Assembly: GCA_002342785.1 (NCBI GenBank)
Contig: DDQV01000171.1
Coordinates: 1 to 33,653 of the forward strand
Direction of reading: 5' to 3'
DNA from: Fusobacteriaceae bacterium UBA2433
GTDB lineage: Bacteria; Fusobacteriota; Fusobacteriia; Fusobacteriales; Fusobacteriaceae
Length of the DNA stretch: 33,653 nucleotides
Numbering within the stretch: the stretch's first letter is position 1; every line of letters starts with the position of its first letter. The notes beneath the pieces were generated by a model, which worked only from the letters and a program-made list of their open reading frames with translations, made no database searches and was not told the origin of the DNA. Position numbers and translations under genes: made by a program. Positions 18,201 through 25,070 of this stretch are shown here, in pieces.

Positions 18201-18654
18201 ACCTATGATAAAAATTTTATTAGATAAAAAAATAAAATTAGATATAGAGACAGAAGGAACAACACCACTTTTATTGGCTACCTCGTTGAAAGATTTAGAT
18301 ATAATGAAGATGTTAATAGAAGCTGGTGCAAGTTTAAATTATAGTGCTCTAGGATCTACACCTATAATGGAAATAATACAAAATAATTATTTAGAAGGAA
18401 TGAAATTATTTCTAGATAAAGGTTATAATCTAAATAATACAAATTTTTTAGAAATATCATCAAAAGATAATATTGAACTTTCTAAATTAGTTTTAGAAAA
18501 TAATTTAGGGTGTGATTATTTTGAAAAAATAGAAAAAAAAATATCCCTTATAAAAAATAATGAAGATAGGTGTAAAGGAATAGAGTCGCTAAAAATAATA
18601 GAAGGGAAATATGATTTTGAAAAATATAAAAAAATTATAAAAAAGGAGGAATAA
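15247..18654 (+). CDS. Multidomain protein: RelE/ParE-like domain, UvrD-type helicase, TPR-like and ankyrin-like repeats
   Basis: A 1135-residue protein. Residues 1-100 resemble a RelE/ParE-type fold (FWVKKLRENLYEFRVNSG, then VLLLFSTHDLAVKNG). Residues about 165-600 are a UvrD/Rep-like superfamily 1 helicase: Walker A GSAGSGKTT (183-191), DEVQDL (from 372), LSGDIHQI, NYRS, VQDVKGLEFDSVIL, and motif VI VGLTRAKKR (564-572). All core motifs are intact, so ATPase activity is expected. Residues about 610-760 hold TPR-like helical pairs (FEEAIAAFEKAGA; YEKAKEYYEKSENY). Residues about 870-1090 hold ankyrin-like repeats (DLEMVKLLVNSGAKL; DIFKYLIDNGANV; DIMKMLIEAGASL). The substrate is unknown; DNA or RNA repair, translation-linked or defence roles are all possible. 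The stop lies three bases before xseB. Confidence 0.85.
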   Translation: MKFLITRNFFKNIPKEKIEQVKDRIQYFYEEILENKKKIFNIPKGFWVKKLRENLYEFRVNSGDRILFEFKDIKRIGYGEKVLVLLLFSTHDLAVKNGIRQNKNKSLNTENLMIEKDIDNLDKSIDEDLDLVYNKINSKIVYEITSDKNLLEFIQNEDEYTYYYLNDEQYEILNSEFPLLLKGSAGSGKTTVAIRKTMELEERENLKIGYITFTKSLKEKAYEMYEKFRNLDNKKMVEFYSLDELYEKQLREKPTGLKIFEKFIYEHNPKIPKDIEILELYQEIRGTIKGSMGSKGIGNWDRNLEEELIPEEDYLALNKKYTVYSKEIRKEIYKIALVYQNWLTEKNYLDENDLARRIILRNKKIFDCIICDEVQDLTEIEIYMLKKIVKNGDNLMLSGDIHQIINPTYFSFSRVKSLFYKDMYVEKQLKKNYRSQKKIVDLANKLSDLRGKYIGKLGEDYKEASILEGEDVYIYKKDENFLKKLEENTTIILVPTIQIKELMRRELPKIANKILTVQDVKGLEFDSVILYNFGTVLKKYWEIIFSKEAKKNQLYRYYFNLLYVGLTRAKKRLLFMEEDKNICLLNKLKDYLVPLTIEGERDFTLKSGELDFLKEGKEFLNQELFEEAIAAFEKAGAKEYIKKAKDELSANKFFNEYGEAKTIEYIVNNNDSLSQYLENYIVIDKIGDYAFEKKYYEKAKEYYEKSENYEKLSRIFEMDGELEKSLEYALESNVISVIKDITEKIKKNDRALEVANEVRVLSDKKIDAKKLSLIKFKDLDKKYIMRKEKKNIGDILIILKGRFKSDNEELKKQDIKSPTKLLIKLHYIDGGKNGINYLLENYYKELNIKIIVSILDNGNIIEKYISKSKKKPNLDELLLLACKNKKINNTKKILKLGGDIEVRSKDGLTLLIIAIKNKDLEMVKLLVNSGAKLGELLDKKNNLKITPLIYSIMEDEVDIFKYLIDNGANVELLNPIYYGIIYKNKPMIKILLDKKIKLDIETEGTTPLLLATSLKDLDIMKMLIEAGASLNYSALGSTPIMEIIQNNYLEGMKLFLDKGYNLNNTNFLEISSKDNIELSKLVLENNLGCDYFEKIEKKISLIKNNEDRCKGIESLKIIEGKYDFEKYKKIIKKEE

Positions 18655-18657
18655 AAA

Positions 18658-18873
18658 ATGGCAAAAACAAATACTTTCGAGGGAAATATAAGTGAAATAG
18701 ACGAGATAATATTAAAATTAGAAGATGGGCTAGGTCTTGATGAATCGATGAAAGAATATGAAAAAGCAATGAATTTACTTGCAAAATCTGGAACTATATT
18801 AGAAAAAGCTCAAGGAAAAATAAAAAAAGTAATGGAAAAGAATGGTCAAAAAGTAATGGAAGATTTTGAATAG
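18658..18873 (+). CDS. xseB: Exodeoxyribonuclease VII small subunit
   Basis: Small helical subunit of exonuclease VII, 71 residues, matching the family (60-80). It shows the usual pattern FEGNISEIDEIILKLEDG, then LDESMKEYEKAMNLLAKS. The large subunit XseA is not in the window. AAGGAGG within the end of the helicase gene and a three-base gap imply co-transcription and probably translational coupling with it. Next gene is ispA, a common order in bacteria (xseB-ispA). Confidence 0.93.
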   Translation: MAKTNTFEGNISEIDEIILKLEDGLGLDESMKEYEKAMNLLAKSGTILEKAQGKIKKVMEKNGQKVMEDFE

Positions 18874-18882
18874 GAGGAGATT

Positions 18883-19755
18883 ATGAAAGAATACTTAAAT
18901 GAAAAAAGGATTCTTGTAGATTTAGTTATTAAAGAGTATTTAGATGAATTGAGATATCCAGAAGTTATAGCTGAAGGAATGAAGTATTCGGTGTTAAATG
19001 GAGGAAAGAGGTTAAGACCAATTTTGCTTTTAATGACACTTGATTTATTAGGAATTCAAGAAAAAAAAGGATTACCTATGAGTGTAGCTATAGAGTTAAT
19101 TCATTCTTATTCTTTAGTCCATGATGATTTGCCAGCTTTAGATAATGATGATTATCGACGAGGTAAATTTTCAACACATAAAAAATTTGGAGAGCCAGAA
19201 GCTATATTAATAGGAGATGCACTTTTAACTCATGCCTTTAATTTGATAACTAGAGAAAATTTAGAGCCATCTAAAATAGTAGAATTAATTAAATTAACAT
19301 CTGATTATGCAGGATTGAATGGTATGATTGGTGGGCAAATGGTGGATATAGAATCTGAAAAAAAAGAGATTGATCTTCCTACATTACAATATATTCATAC
19401 TCATAAAACTGGAAAATTATTGATGTTACCTGTTGAATGTGCTTGTATAATTGCAGGTGAAGAATTAGAAAAAAAGGAAGTTTTAAAAAAATATGCAGAA
19501 TTAATTGGATTAGCTTTTCAAATAAAAGATGATATCTTAGATATTGAAGGGACCTTTGAGGAAATAGGGAAACCAATAGGAAGTGATAAAGAACTATTAA
19601 AATCTACTTATCCTTCAATTTTTGGAATGGAAAGAACTAAAGAAATTTTATACGAAAAAATAGAAGAAGCTAAAAAAATAATGTTTAATACTTTTGGAGA
19701 TAATGCAAGATGGCATATAAAATTAGCCGATTATATAGGAAATAGAAAAAAATAG
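18883..19755 (+). CDS. ispA: Polyprenyl (geranyl/farnesyl) diphosphate synthase
   Basis: Condenses isopentenyl diphosphate with allylic diphosphates to make C15 farnesyl diphosphate for quinone and undecaprenyl carriers. The 290-residue product has both aspartate-rich motifs: DDLPALDND from residue 81 and DDILD from residue 216, plus GGKRLRP near the N-terminus and HTHKTGKLL in the middle. The size matches bacterial IspA. AGGAGG lies seven bases before the ATG. It follows xseB by nine bases and ends at a terminator. Product chain length (C15) is inferred from the family. Confidence 0.95.
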   Translation: MKEYLNEKRILVDLVIKEYLDELRYPEVIAEGMKYSVLNGGKRLRPILLLMTLDLLGIQEKKGLPMSVAIELIHSYSLVHDDLPALDNDDYRRGKFSTHKKFGEPEAILIGDALLTHAFNLITRENLEPSKIVELIKLTSDYAGLNGMIGGQMVDIESEKKEIDLPTLQYIHTHKTGKLLMLPVECACIIAGEELEKKEVLKKYAELIGLAFQIKDDILDIEGTFEEIGKPIGSDKELLKSTYPSIFGMERTKEILYEKIEEAKKIMFNTFGDNARWHIKLADYIGNRKK

Positions 19756-19757
19756 AG

Positions 19758-19788
19758 ATAGAGATCACAAATTGTGATCTCTATTTTT
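19758..19788 (+). terminator. Terminator after ispA
   Basis: A 27-base perfect palindrome (13 bp each side of one base, 19758-19784) runs into TTTTT. Confidence 0.9.
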
Positions 19789-19916
19789 ATTTAATGTATT
19801 ATATCGTTTATTTAAGTGTATAAAAATGATATAAAAAATCTATTGCAGTTCATTTGTTGCGATTATTGGATTGTAGAAGAAGTGAAAAATTTATTTAAAA
19901 TTTTGTGATTATTTTC

Positions 19917-19946
19917 TTGACGTAAAATGAAAAATATGTGAAAATA
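19917..19946 (+). promoter_or_regulatory. Tentative promoter of the proline reductase operon
   Basis: TTGACG (19917-19922) is a fair -35, but the -10 region 17-19 bases on is poor (AAAATA/AAATAC), as expected if an activator is needed. No sigma-54 -24/-12 element was found in 19790-20024, although clostridial prd operons use sigma-54 and PrdR. Confidence 0.25.
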
Positions 19947-20024
19947 CAACTATCTAATATTCATTTAGGTGAAAAAAATAAATATAAACAGTAGAATGTC
20001 TAAATTTAAGGAGGTGAAAATTTA

Positions 20025-21320
20025 ATGAGTATGAAAAAATTCAAGTTTATTTTAAAAATGGCTGTAGGAGCTCCTTCTAAACCAAGGGTAGAAGTAGGTG
20101 AAGAAGTAAAAAGAGGACAGTGCATCGCTGAACCAATATCTTTAGGATGTAAAATACATTCCAGTATAAATGGCGTAGTGAAAAAAGTAACCGATTCTTA
20201 TATAGAAATTCAACAGATGGAAGAAAATCTTAAAGATTATCTGAAAATAAAAGAATGTGAAAATATTTCTGAGTATGCATATGAAGCAGGAATAGTAGGG
20301 TCAGGAGGAGCAGGATTTCCTAGTCACATTAAATTATCTACAAAACTGAATGGAGGTTATGTATTAGCTAATGCGGCTGAGTGTGAACCAATATTATCTC
20401 ATAATGTAGAATTAATGGAGCAAAATCCAGAGATTTTAGTAAAAGGTGTTAAATATGCCATGGAATCTACTGGGGCTAGTAAGGGCTATATTGCTATAAA
20501 ACCTCATCATCGAAAAGCTGCAATGGCTCTTGGTAAAGTTTTAAAAAACTATGAAAACATAGAAATAAAATGGTTACCAAATATGTATCCTGCTGGAGAT
20601 GAAAGAGTAATTGTTAGAGAAGTTTTAGGAGTAGAGTTACAACCAGGAGAATTACCATCTAAAGCAGATGCTGTAGTATTTAATGTAGAAACATTAAAGA
20701 ACTTAGTATTAGCAATTGAAGATAGAAAGCCTGTTATTGATAAAGATCTTACAGTAGGAGGAAGGATAGTAAATGCCGAAAAAGGTAAAGTATTCTTAGA
20801 TGTTCCAATTGGAGCTTCTGTAAAAGAATATATTGAAAAAAGTGGTGGCTATATATTTCCTCATGGAGAGATAGTTGCTGGAGGACCATTTACAGGAAAA
20901 GCTATAACGGAGGATTCACCAATAACTAAAACTACAGGTGGAATACTAGTAGCAATGCCATTTCCAAATGATAAAAGAAAAGTTGGAATAATCGCTTGTG
21001 AATGTGGAGCTGATGAAAAAAGATTAACTGAAATAGCTCACGGTATGGGTGGAGAAGTAATAGCAGAAACTAGATGTAAAAGAATGGTGGAAGTAAATGG
21101 AAGATATAGATGCGATAAGCCGGGAATTTGTCCAGGTCAAGCTGAAAAAGTGTTATTTTTAAAAAGACAAGGTGCAGAGGTAATAATAACGGGAACTTGC
21201 GAAGACTGAACGAATACAGTGATGACTGTAGCTCCTAGGTTAGGAGTACCTGTATACCATAGTACTGATCACGTATTACGTGGTGCAAGACACAAAATTT
21301 ATAGAAGCAAGAAAAAATAA
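20025..21320 (+). CDS. prdC: PrdC, RnfC-like electron-transfer protein of proline reductase (selenoprotein)
   Basis: Thought to pass electrons from NADH to the proline reductase complex. The 431-residue product resembles RnfC (GIVGSGGAGFPSHIKL, ANAAECEPILSHN). The frame meets TGA at 21207-21209 (residue 395), in the context GTCED-Sec-TNTVMTVAPRLGVPV, then continues 36 more codons to TAA at 21318-21320. PrdC of clostridia is a known selenoprotein with selenocysteine near the C-terminus, so I read UGA as Sec. A hairpin five bases after the UGA (TACAGT/ACTGTA, loop GATG, 21215-21230) fits a bacterial SECIS. AAGGAGGTGA precedes the ATG. Cys-rich segments near the C-terminus suggest metal or redox sites. 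Confidence 0.92.
21215..21230 (+). promoter_or_regulatory. SECIS-like hairpin in prdC
   Basis: A 6-bp stem TACAGT/ACTGTA with loop GATG starts five bases after the UGA codon. Bacterial SECIS elements sit directly downstream of the UGA inside the coding sequence and are bound by SelB; loop position and G content fit, but the loop differs from the E. coli one. Confidence 0.6.
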
Positions 21321-21385
21321 ATATATTTATTTACGAAGTTAACTTTTATGTTAATAAAACTTTAAAAGAAAATCAGGAGGAAAAA

Positions 21386-23278
21386 ATGTCAATTACTGTA
21401 GAAACTGCAAAAGAGCATGAAATGGATCACGCTGTAAGTTGTTGTAGATTTGAGGCCGGAACAATAATAGAGCCTTCAAACTTAGAGGACCCAGCAATAT
21501 TTTTCGACTTAGAAGATTCAGGATTATTAAAATTTGATGAAAATGCATTAACAATTGGTGAAGTTTTAGGAGCAAAATTAACTAAAACTGTAGACGCATT
21601 AACACCATTAACGGCTGATATGTTAGAGGGACTTAATGTAAAAACTGAAGAGACAAAAGAAGAGGAAAAAGAAGTAACAGAAGAAGTTGAAGCACCTTCT
21701 GTAAGTACTCCAACTCCAATGACAACATCATTTAATGGTGGAATGTTAAAAATTCATATAGGTGAAGGAAAAGATATTAATTTAGAAATTCCAATGTTTG
21801 GAGCTCAAGGATCAGCAGCACCAGTAGCACCAACATCAATTGCACCAGTAGCATCATCAGCTAAAATTGTAGAAGTTCAAGAAACAACTACTGATATAAA
21901 AGAATTACCAGAAAAAAAAGTAAGGACTTTAATTAAAAAACACTTTAAGATTGATAAAGTAGTATTAGGAGAAGAAACTAAGATAGAAGGGACAACACTT
22001 ACAGTAAGAAAAGGCGTAGAATTAGAAGCTGTAGAATCTCAAGAGTTAGTAACCGCTATGACTTTAGAAATTATTACTCCAGCAGAATATGATACTTACA
22101 GTGAGACTATTATGGATGTTCAACCAATAGCTACTAAAGAAGCAGATTGTTTCTTAGGAACAGGAGCTACTAGAGTAATTGATGGAGTTATCATGATGGT
22201 AACTGGTGTAGATGAAAATGGAGTACAAATAGGAGAATTCGGGTCATCTGAAGGAATTTTATCTGAAAACATAATGTGGAATAGACCTGGATCACCTGAT
22301 AAAGGAGATATTTTCATTAAAACTACAGTTACAATTAAAGCTGGAACAAATATGGAAAGACCAGGACCATTAGCAGCTCATACAGCAAGTGATTTTATTA
22401 CTCAAGAGATCAGAAATGTATTAAAGAAAATGGATGAAACTTTAGTAGTAGAAACTGAAGAATTAGTTCAATTCAGAAGACCTGGAAAAAGAAAAGTAGT
22501 GGTAATTAAAGAAATCATGGGACAAGGTGCAATGCATGATAATGTTATTTTACCAACTGAACCAGCAGGAATTATGGGCGGAAAACCAAATGTTGACTTA
22601 GGAAACTTACCAATCGTAATGTCTCCATTAGAAGTATTAGATGGAGGAGTTCATGCATTAACTTGTATCGGACCAGCATCAAAAGAATGTACTAGACATT
22701 ATTATAGAGAACCATTAGTAATAGAAGCAATGAATGACCCTGAAATAGATCTATGTGCAGTTATATTTGTTGGAAGTCCACAAGTAAACGCAGAAAAATT
22801 CTATGTATCAGAAAGATTAGGAATGACAGTAGAAGCTCTAGATGTAGAGGGAGCTATTGTAACAACTGAAGGATTTGGAAATAACCATATTGATTTCGCA
22901 AGTCATATTGAGCAAGTAGGAATGAGAGGAGTAAAAGTAGTAGGAATGTCATTTTCAGCAGTTCAAGGTGCGTTAGTTGTAGGAAATAAATATATGGAAC
23001 TTATGGTAGATAATAACAAATCAGAAGAGGGAGTAGAGAATGAAGTGCTTGCTTGTAATACATTATGTAAAGAAGATGCTTTAAGAGCTCTTGGAATGTT
23101 AAAGTCAGCTATGGATGGTTCAGATGTTAAAGGTGCTGAGAGAAAATGGAACCCTAACGTTAAAGAATTAAATTTAGAAGCTATAGAATCTAATATGGGT
23201 TCAAAAATAGAAAGAGTTTTAAATGAAACTTCTATTCCTATGAGTGAAAAAAGAACAGAAAAATTAAAAACTAAATAA
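21386..23278 (+). CDS. prdA: D-proline reductase proprotein PrdA
   Basis: Precursor of two D-proline reductase subunits. The 630-residue chain is expected to cleave itself before Cys427 (VHALT-CIGPASKECTRHYYREP), turning that Cys into the pyruvoyl group that binds D-proline; this gives fragments of 426 and about 204 residues, matching the 45- and 23-kDa subunits of Clostridium sticklandii. The cleavage site and its surroundings (GEFGSSEGIL, IMGQGAMHDN) are intact. Residues about 75-150 are an acidic and Pro/Ala/Ser-rich linker, rather long. AGGAGG precedes the ATG. It works with selenoprotein PrdB; no UGA occurs within prdA. Confidence 0.97.
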   Translation: MSITVETAKEHEMDHAVSCCRFEAGTIIEPSNLEDPAIFFDLEDSGLLKFDENALTIGEVLGAKLTKTVDALTPLTADMLEGLNVKTEETKEEEKEVTEEVEAPSVSTPTPMTTSFNGGMLKIHIGEGKDINLEIPMFGAQGSAAPVAPTSIAPVASSAKIVEVQETTTDIKELPEKKVRTLIKKHFKIDKVVLGEETKIEGTTLTVRKGVELEAVESQELVTAMTLEIITPAEYDTYSETIMDVQPIATKEADCFLGTGATRVIDGVIMMVTGVDENGVQIGEFGSSEGILSENIMWNRPGSPDKGDIFIKTTVTIKAGTNMERPGPLAAHTASDFITQEIRNVLKKMDETLVVETEELVQFRRPGKRKVVVIKEIMGQGAMHDNVILPTEPAGIMGGKPNVDLGNLPIVMSPLEVLDGGVHALTCIGPASKECTRHYYREPLVIEAMNDPEIDLCAVIFVGSPQVNAEKFYVSERLGMTVEALDVEGAIVTTEGFGNNHIDFASHIEQVGMRGVKVVGMSFSAVQGALVVGNKYMELMVDNNKSEEGVENEVLACNTLCKEDALRALGMLKSAMDGSDVKGAERKWNPNVKELNLEAIESNMGSKIERVLNETSIPMSEKRTEKLKTK

Positions 23279-23283
23279 GACTA

Positions 23284-23320
23284 AATTATGAAATATGGAG
23301 TTGAATTATGAAATATGGAG
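23284..23320 (+). repeat. Tandem duplication covering the start of the small prd gene
   Basis: The 17-base string AATTATGAAATATGGAG occurs at 23284-23300 and again at 23304-23320. The second copy holds the start codon (23308) of the small prd protein. The first encodes a 7-codon frame (MKYGVEL, ATG at 23288) whose TGA overlaps that start as ATGA. GGAG of copy one (23297-23300) is seven bases before the real ATG and is the only Shine-Dalgarno-like element there. Confidence 0.85.
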
Positions 23321-23556
23321 ATAGATTAGTAAAGATGCAAGGAATCATAGTGCATATTTCAGATGGATCTGTAGCTATGGATCTAAAGGGCAGATTAGGA
23401 CATTTGAGTGTTCCTATGAGAATGTTAATAACTGATTATGAGTTAAAAATAGGTCAAGAAGTAGAGTTTAACATTAGTTTTCCAGAAGTAATATCTGGAG
23501 AAGTAAATGAAAAATATGTAAGTAATATAAAGAAAAATAATAGAGGAGGAAAATAG
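23308..23556 (+). CDS. Small protein of the proline reductase operon (CBO2463/CBO2479-like)
   Basis: An 82-residue protein between prdA and prdB. Small proteins in the same place are found in clostridial prd clusters and are annotated as CBO2463/CBO2479 domain proteins; I make this match from memory of position and size. The sequence has alternating hydrophobic strands with glycines (MQGIIVHISDGSVAMDLKGRLGHL; GQEVEFNISF), suggesting a small beta-barrel of OB/S1-like type. No catalytic motif is visible. It could bind RNA, a metal or a partner subunit, or help PrdA/PrdB assembly. Its start lies in a duplicated segment with an unusual ribosome site, and its stop is one base before the prdB ATG. 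Confidence 0.78.
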   Translation: MKYGDRLVKMQGIIVHISDGSVAMDLKGRLGHLSVPMRMLITDYELKIGQEVEFNISFPEVISGEVNEKYVSNIKKNNRGGK

Positions 23557-23557
23557 A

Positions 23558-24274
23558 ATGGCAATAAAAGGTATGCAATCAGAAATATTTGTACCAATAA
23601 CTCCCAAGTCTATTTGGACGCCAGTAACTAAACCTTTAAACGAAATGAAAATTGGTTTAGCAACTGCTGCAGGAGTACATTTAAAAACACAAACAAGATT
23701 TAATTTTGCTGGAGATTTCACTTATAGATTTATTCCGGGAGATGCACCTACATCTGATATGATGGTATCTCATGGTGGATATGATAATGGTGATGTTAAC
23801 AAAGACATCAACTGTATGTTTCCAGTAGATCCATTAAATGAACTAGCATCTGAAGGATATATAAAAGGTGTAGCAGAGTTTCATGCTGGATTTATGGGTG
23901 GAGGTGGAAACCAAGAGAAATTTAAAAATGAAACTGGTCCTGCCATCGCAGCAAAATTTAAAGAAGAAGGCGTAGACGCTGTAGTATTAACAGCTGGCTG
24001 AGGGACTTGTCACCGTTCTGCTGTACTAGTACAGAGAGCGATTGAGGAATCGGGGATTCCTACAATAATTATAGCAGCATTACCACCAGTAGTAAGACAA
24101 TCAGGAACACCAAGAGCAGTAGCACCAAACGTACCAATGGGAGCAAATGCAGGAGAACCTAATAACCATAAGATGCAAATGGATATCTTAAAAGCAACAT
24201 TAACAGAATTGGTAGAAATTCAAACACCTGGTAAGATAGTACCATTACCATTTGAATATATCGCAAAGGTATAA
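23558..24274 (+). CDS. prdB: D-proline reductase selenoprotein subunit PrdB
   Basis: Selenocysteine-containing subunit that reduces D-proline bound to the PrdA pyruvoyl group, giving 5-aminovalerate. The frame has TGA at 23999-24001 (residue 148) in VVLTAG-Sec-GTCHRSAV, a UxxC redox motif, then continues to TAA at 24272-24274, total 238 residues; the known PrdB is about 26 kDa with one Sec, so the match is good. The sequence after the UGA (GIPTIIIAALPPVVRQSG, ...GANAGEPNNHKMQM) is clearly conserved protein. A hairpin (CTGTAC/GTACAG, 24021-24034) follows the UGA by 19 bases as probable SECIS. GAGGAGGAAA precedes the ATG. Confidence 0.95.
24021..24034 (+). promoter_or_regulatory. SECIS-like hairpin in prdB
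   Basis: A palindrome CTGTAC-TA-GTACAG, extendable by TCT/AGA with a bulged G, lies 19 bases after the selenocysteine UGA within prdB. Position fits a bacterial SECIS; loop identity was not tested. Confidence 0.55.
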
Positions 24275-24297
24275 TTTGAATTTTTAGGAGATTATAT

Positions 24298-25059
24298 ATG
24301 AAGAGCTTAAAAAAAAGAAAATTACAAATAAAAGCTTTTCACATAGAGGAAGTGGTTTTTTCGAAAACCACTTCAATCTCTAATTCTATTTTATCTTTAG
24401 GGAATGAATTTAGAACTTCAGAGATAAAATTTGGATTAGAATATGTGAAGGAATTAAAAGTTGAACTAATAAAACCACATGAAAAAAATAAGATTGTTAA
24501 TTCTATTATGGATTTTATTCCTATCTCAACTAAGGTATTAGGGAACATAGGTGAAGGAATAACCCACACATTAACAGGGGTAAGTGTTATGGTAACGGGT
24601 GTAGATGAAGATGGAATTCAGGTTTCAGAATTTGGATCTTCAGAAGGAATATTATTGGATCAAGTAGTATTTGGAAGAGCTGGAACTCCAAAAGATACTG
24701 ATATAATTATTCATTTTGACTTAACTCTAGTATCAGGTGGAGCTAAAACAAGGGAAGGTATAAATCAATGTTATGAAATATGTGATAACCTTGTTCAAGA
24801 AATAAGAAAAGAATTAAAAGACTTAAATGGTAGAAATTCTACAGAGATATGTGAATTTTTTGACGTAATAAAACCAGGAGCTCAAAAAGTAGTTATACTA
24901 AAGCAGGTCGCAGGACAAGGTGCAATGTATGATACAAGACTTTTTTCTAGAGAACCATCTGGTTTTTCAGGGGGAAAATCTATAATTGAATTATACAATA
25001 TGCCGGTATTATTGACTCCAAACGAGTATAGAGATGGAGCTATAAAAGCTATGCATTAG
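24298..25059 (+). CDS. prdD: PrdD, PrdA-like protein ending at the pyruvoyl cleavage position
   Basis: The 253-residue product parallels PrdA residues about 170-425. Shared strings: VMVTGVDEDGIQVSEFGSSEGIL (PrdA MMVTGVDENGVQIGEFGSSEGIL), KVVILKQVAGQGAMYD (PrdA KVVVIKEIMGQGAMHD) and PVLLTPNEYRDGAIKAMH at the end (PrdA PIVMSPLEVLDGGVHALT). It stops one residue short of where PrdA has its cleavage Cys, and prdE continues from there. The PrdA N-terminal domain (1-150) is absent. It may be a structural or assembly partner of the reductase. TTAGGAG precedes the ATG. An 11-bp hairpin with a TTCG loop (24349-24374) lies inside its first codons. Confidence 0.88.
   Translation: MKSLKKRKLQIKAFHIEEVVFSKTTSISNSILSLGNEFRTSEIKFGLEYVKELKVELIKPHEKNKIVNSIMDFIPISTKVLGNIGEGITHTLTGVSVMVTGVDEDGIQVSEFGSSEGILLDQVVFGRAGTPKDTDIIIHFDLTLVSGGAKTREGINQCYEICDNLVQEIRKELKDLNGRNSTEICEFFDVIKPGAQKVVILKQVAGQGAMYDTRLFSREPSGFSGGKSIIELYNMPVLLTPNEYRDGAIKAMH
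24349..24374 (+). repeat. Perfect TTCG hairpin within prdD
   Basis: An 11-bp perfect stem (24349-24359 with 24364-24374) is closed by loop TTCG, a very stable tetraloop type. It is inside coding sequence 51 bases after the prdD start. No T-run follows, so it is not a terminator; mRNA processing or protection of the 3' end of prdB mRNA is possible. Confidence 0.75.
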
Positions 25060-25070
25060 GAGGAATTATT

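Noticed and set aside
19850..19885. TTGCAG...TTGC as a sigma-54 promoter for prdC
   Set aside because: The spacing (eight bases rather than five) and missing GG of the -24 element do not fit.
21207..21209. TGA in prdC taken as a true stop, making a truncated gene
   Set aside because: The downstream codons continue in frame as plausible protein, and PrdC is a known selenoprotein with Sec near its C-terminus.
23999..24001. TGA in prdB taken as a frameshift or pseudogene
   Set aside because: Known Sec position of PrdB and 91 more conserved-looking codons explain it.
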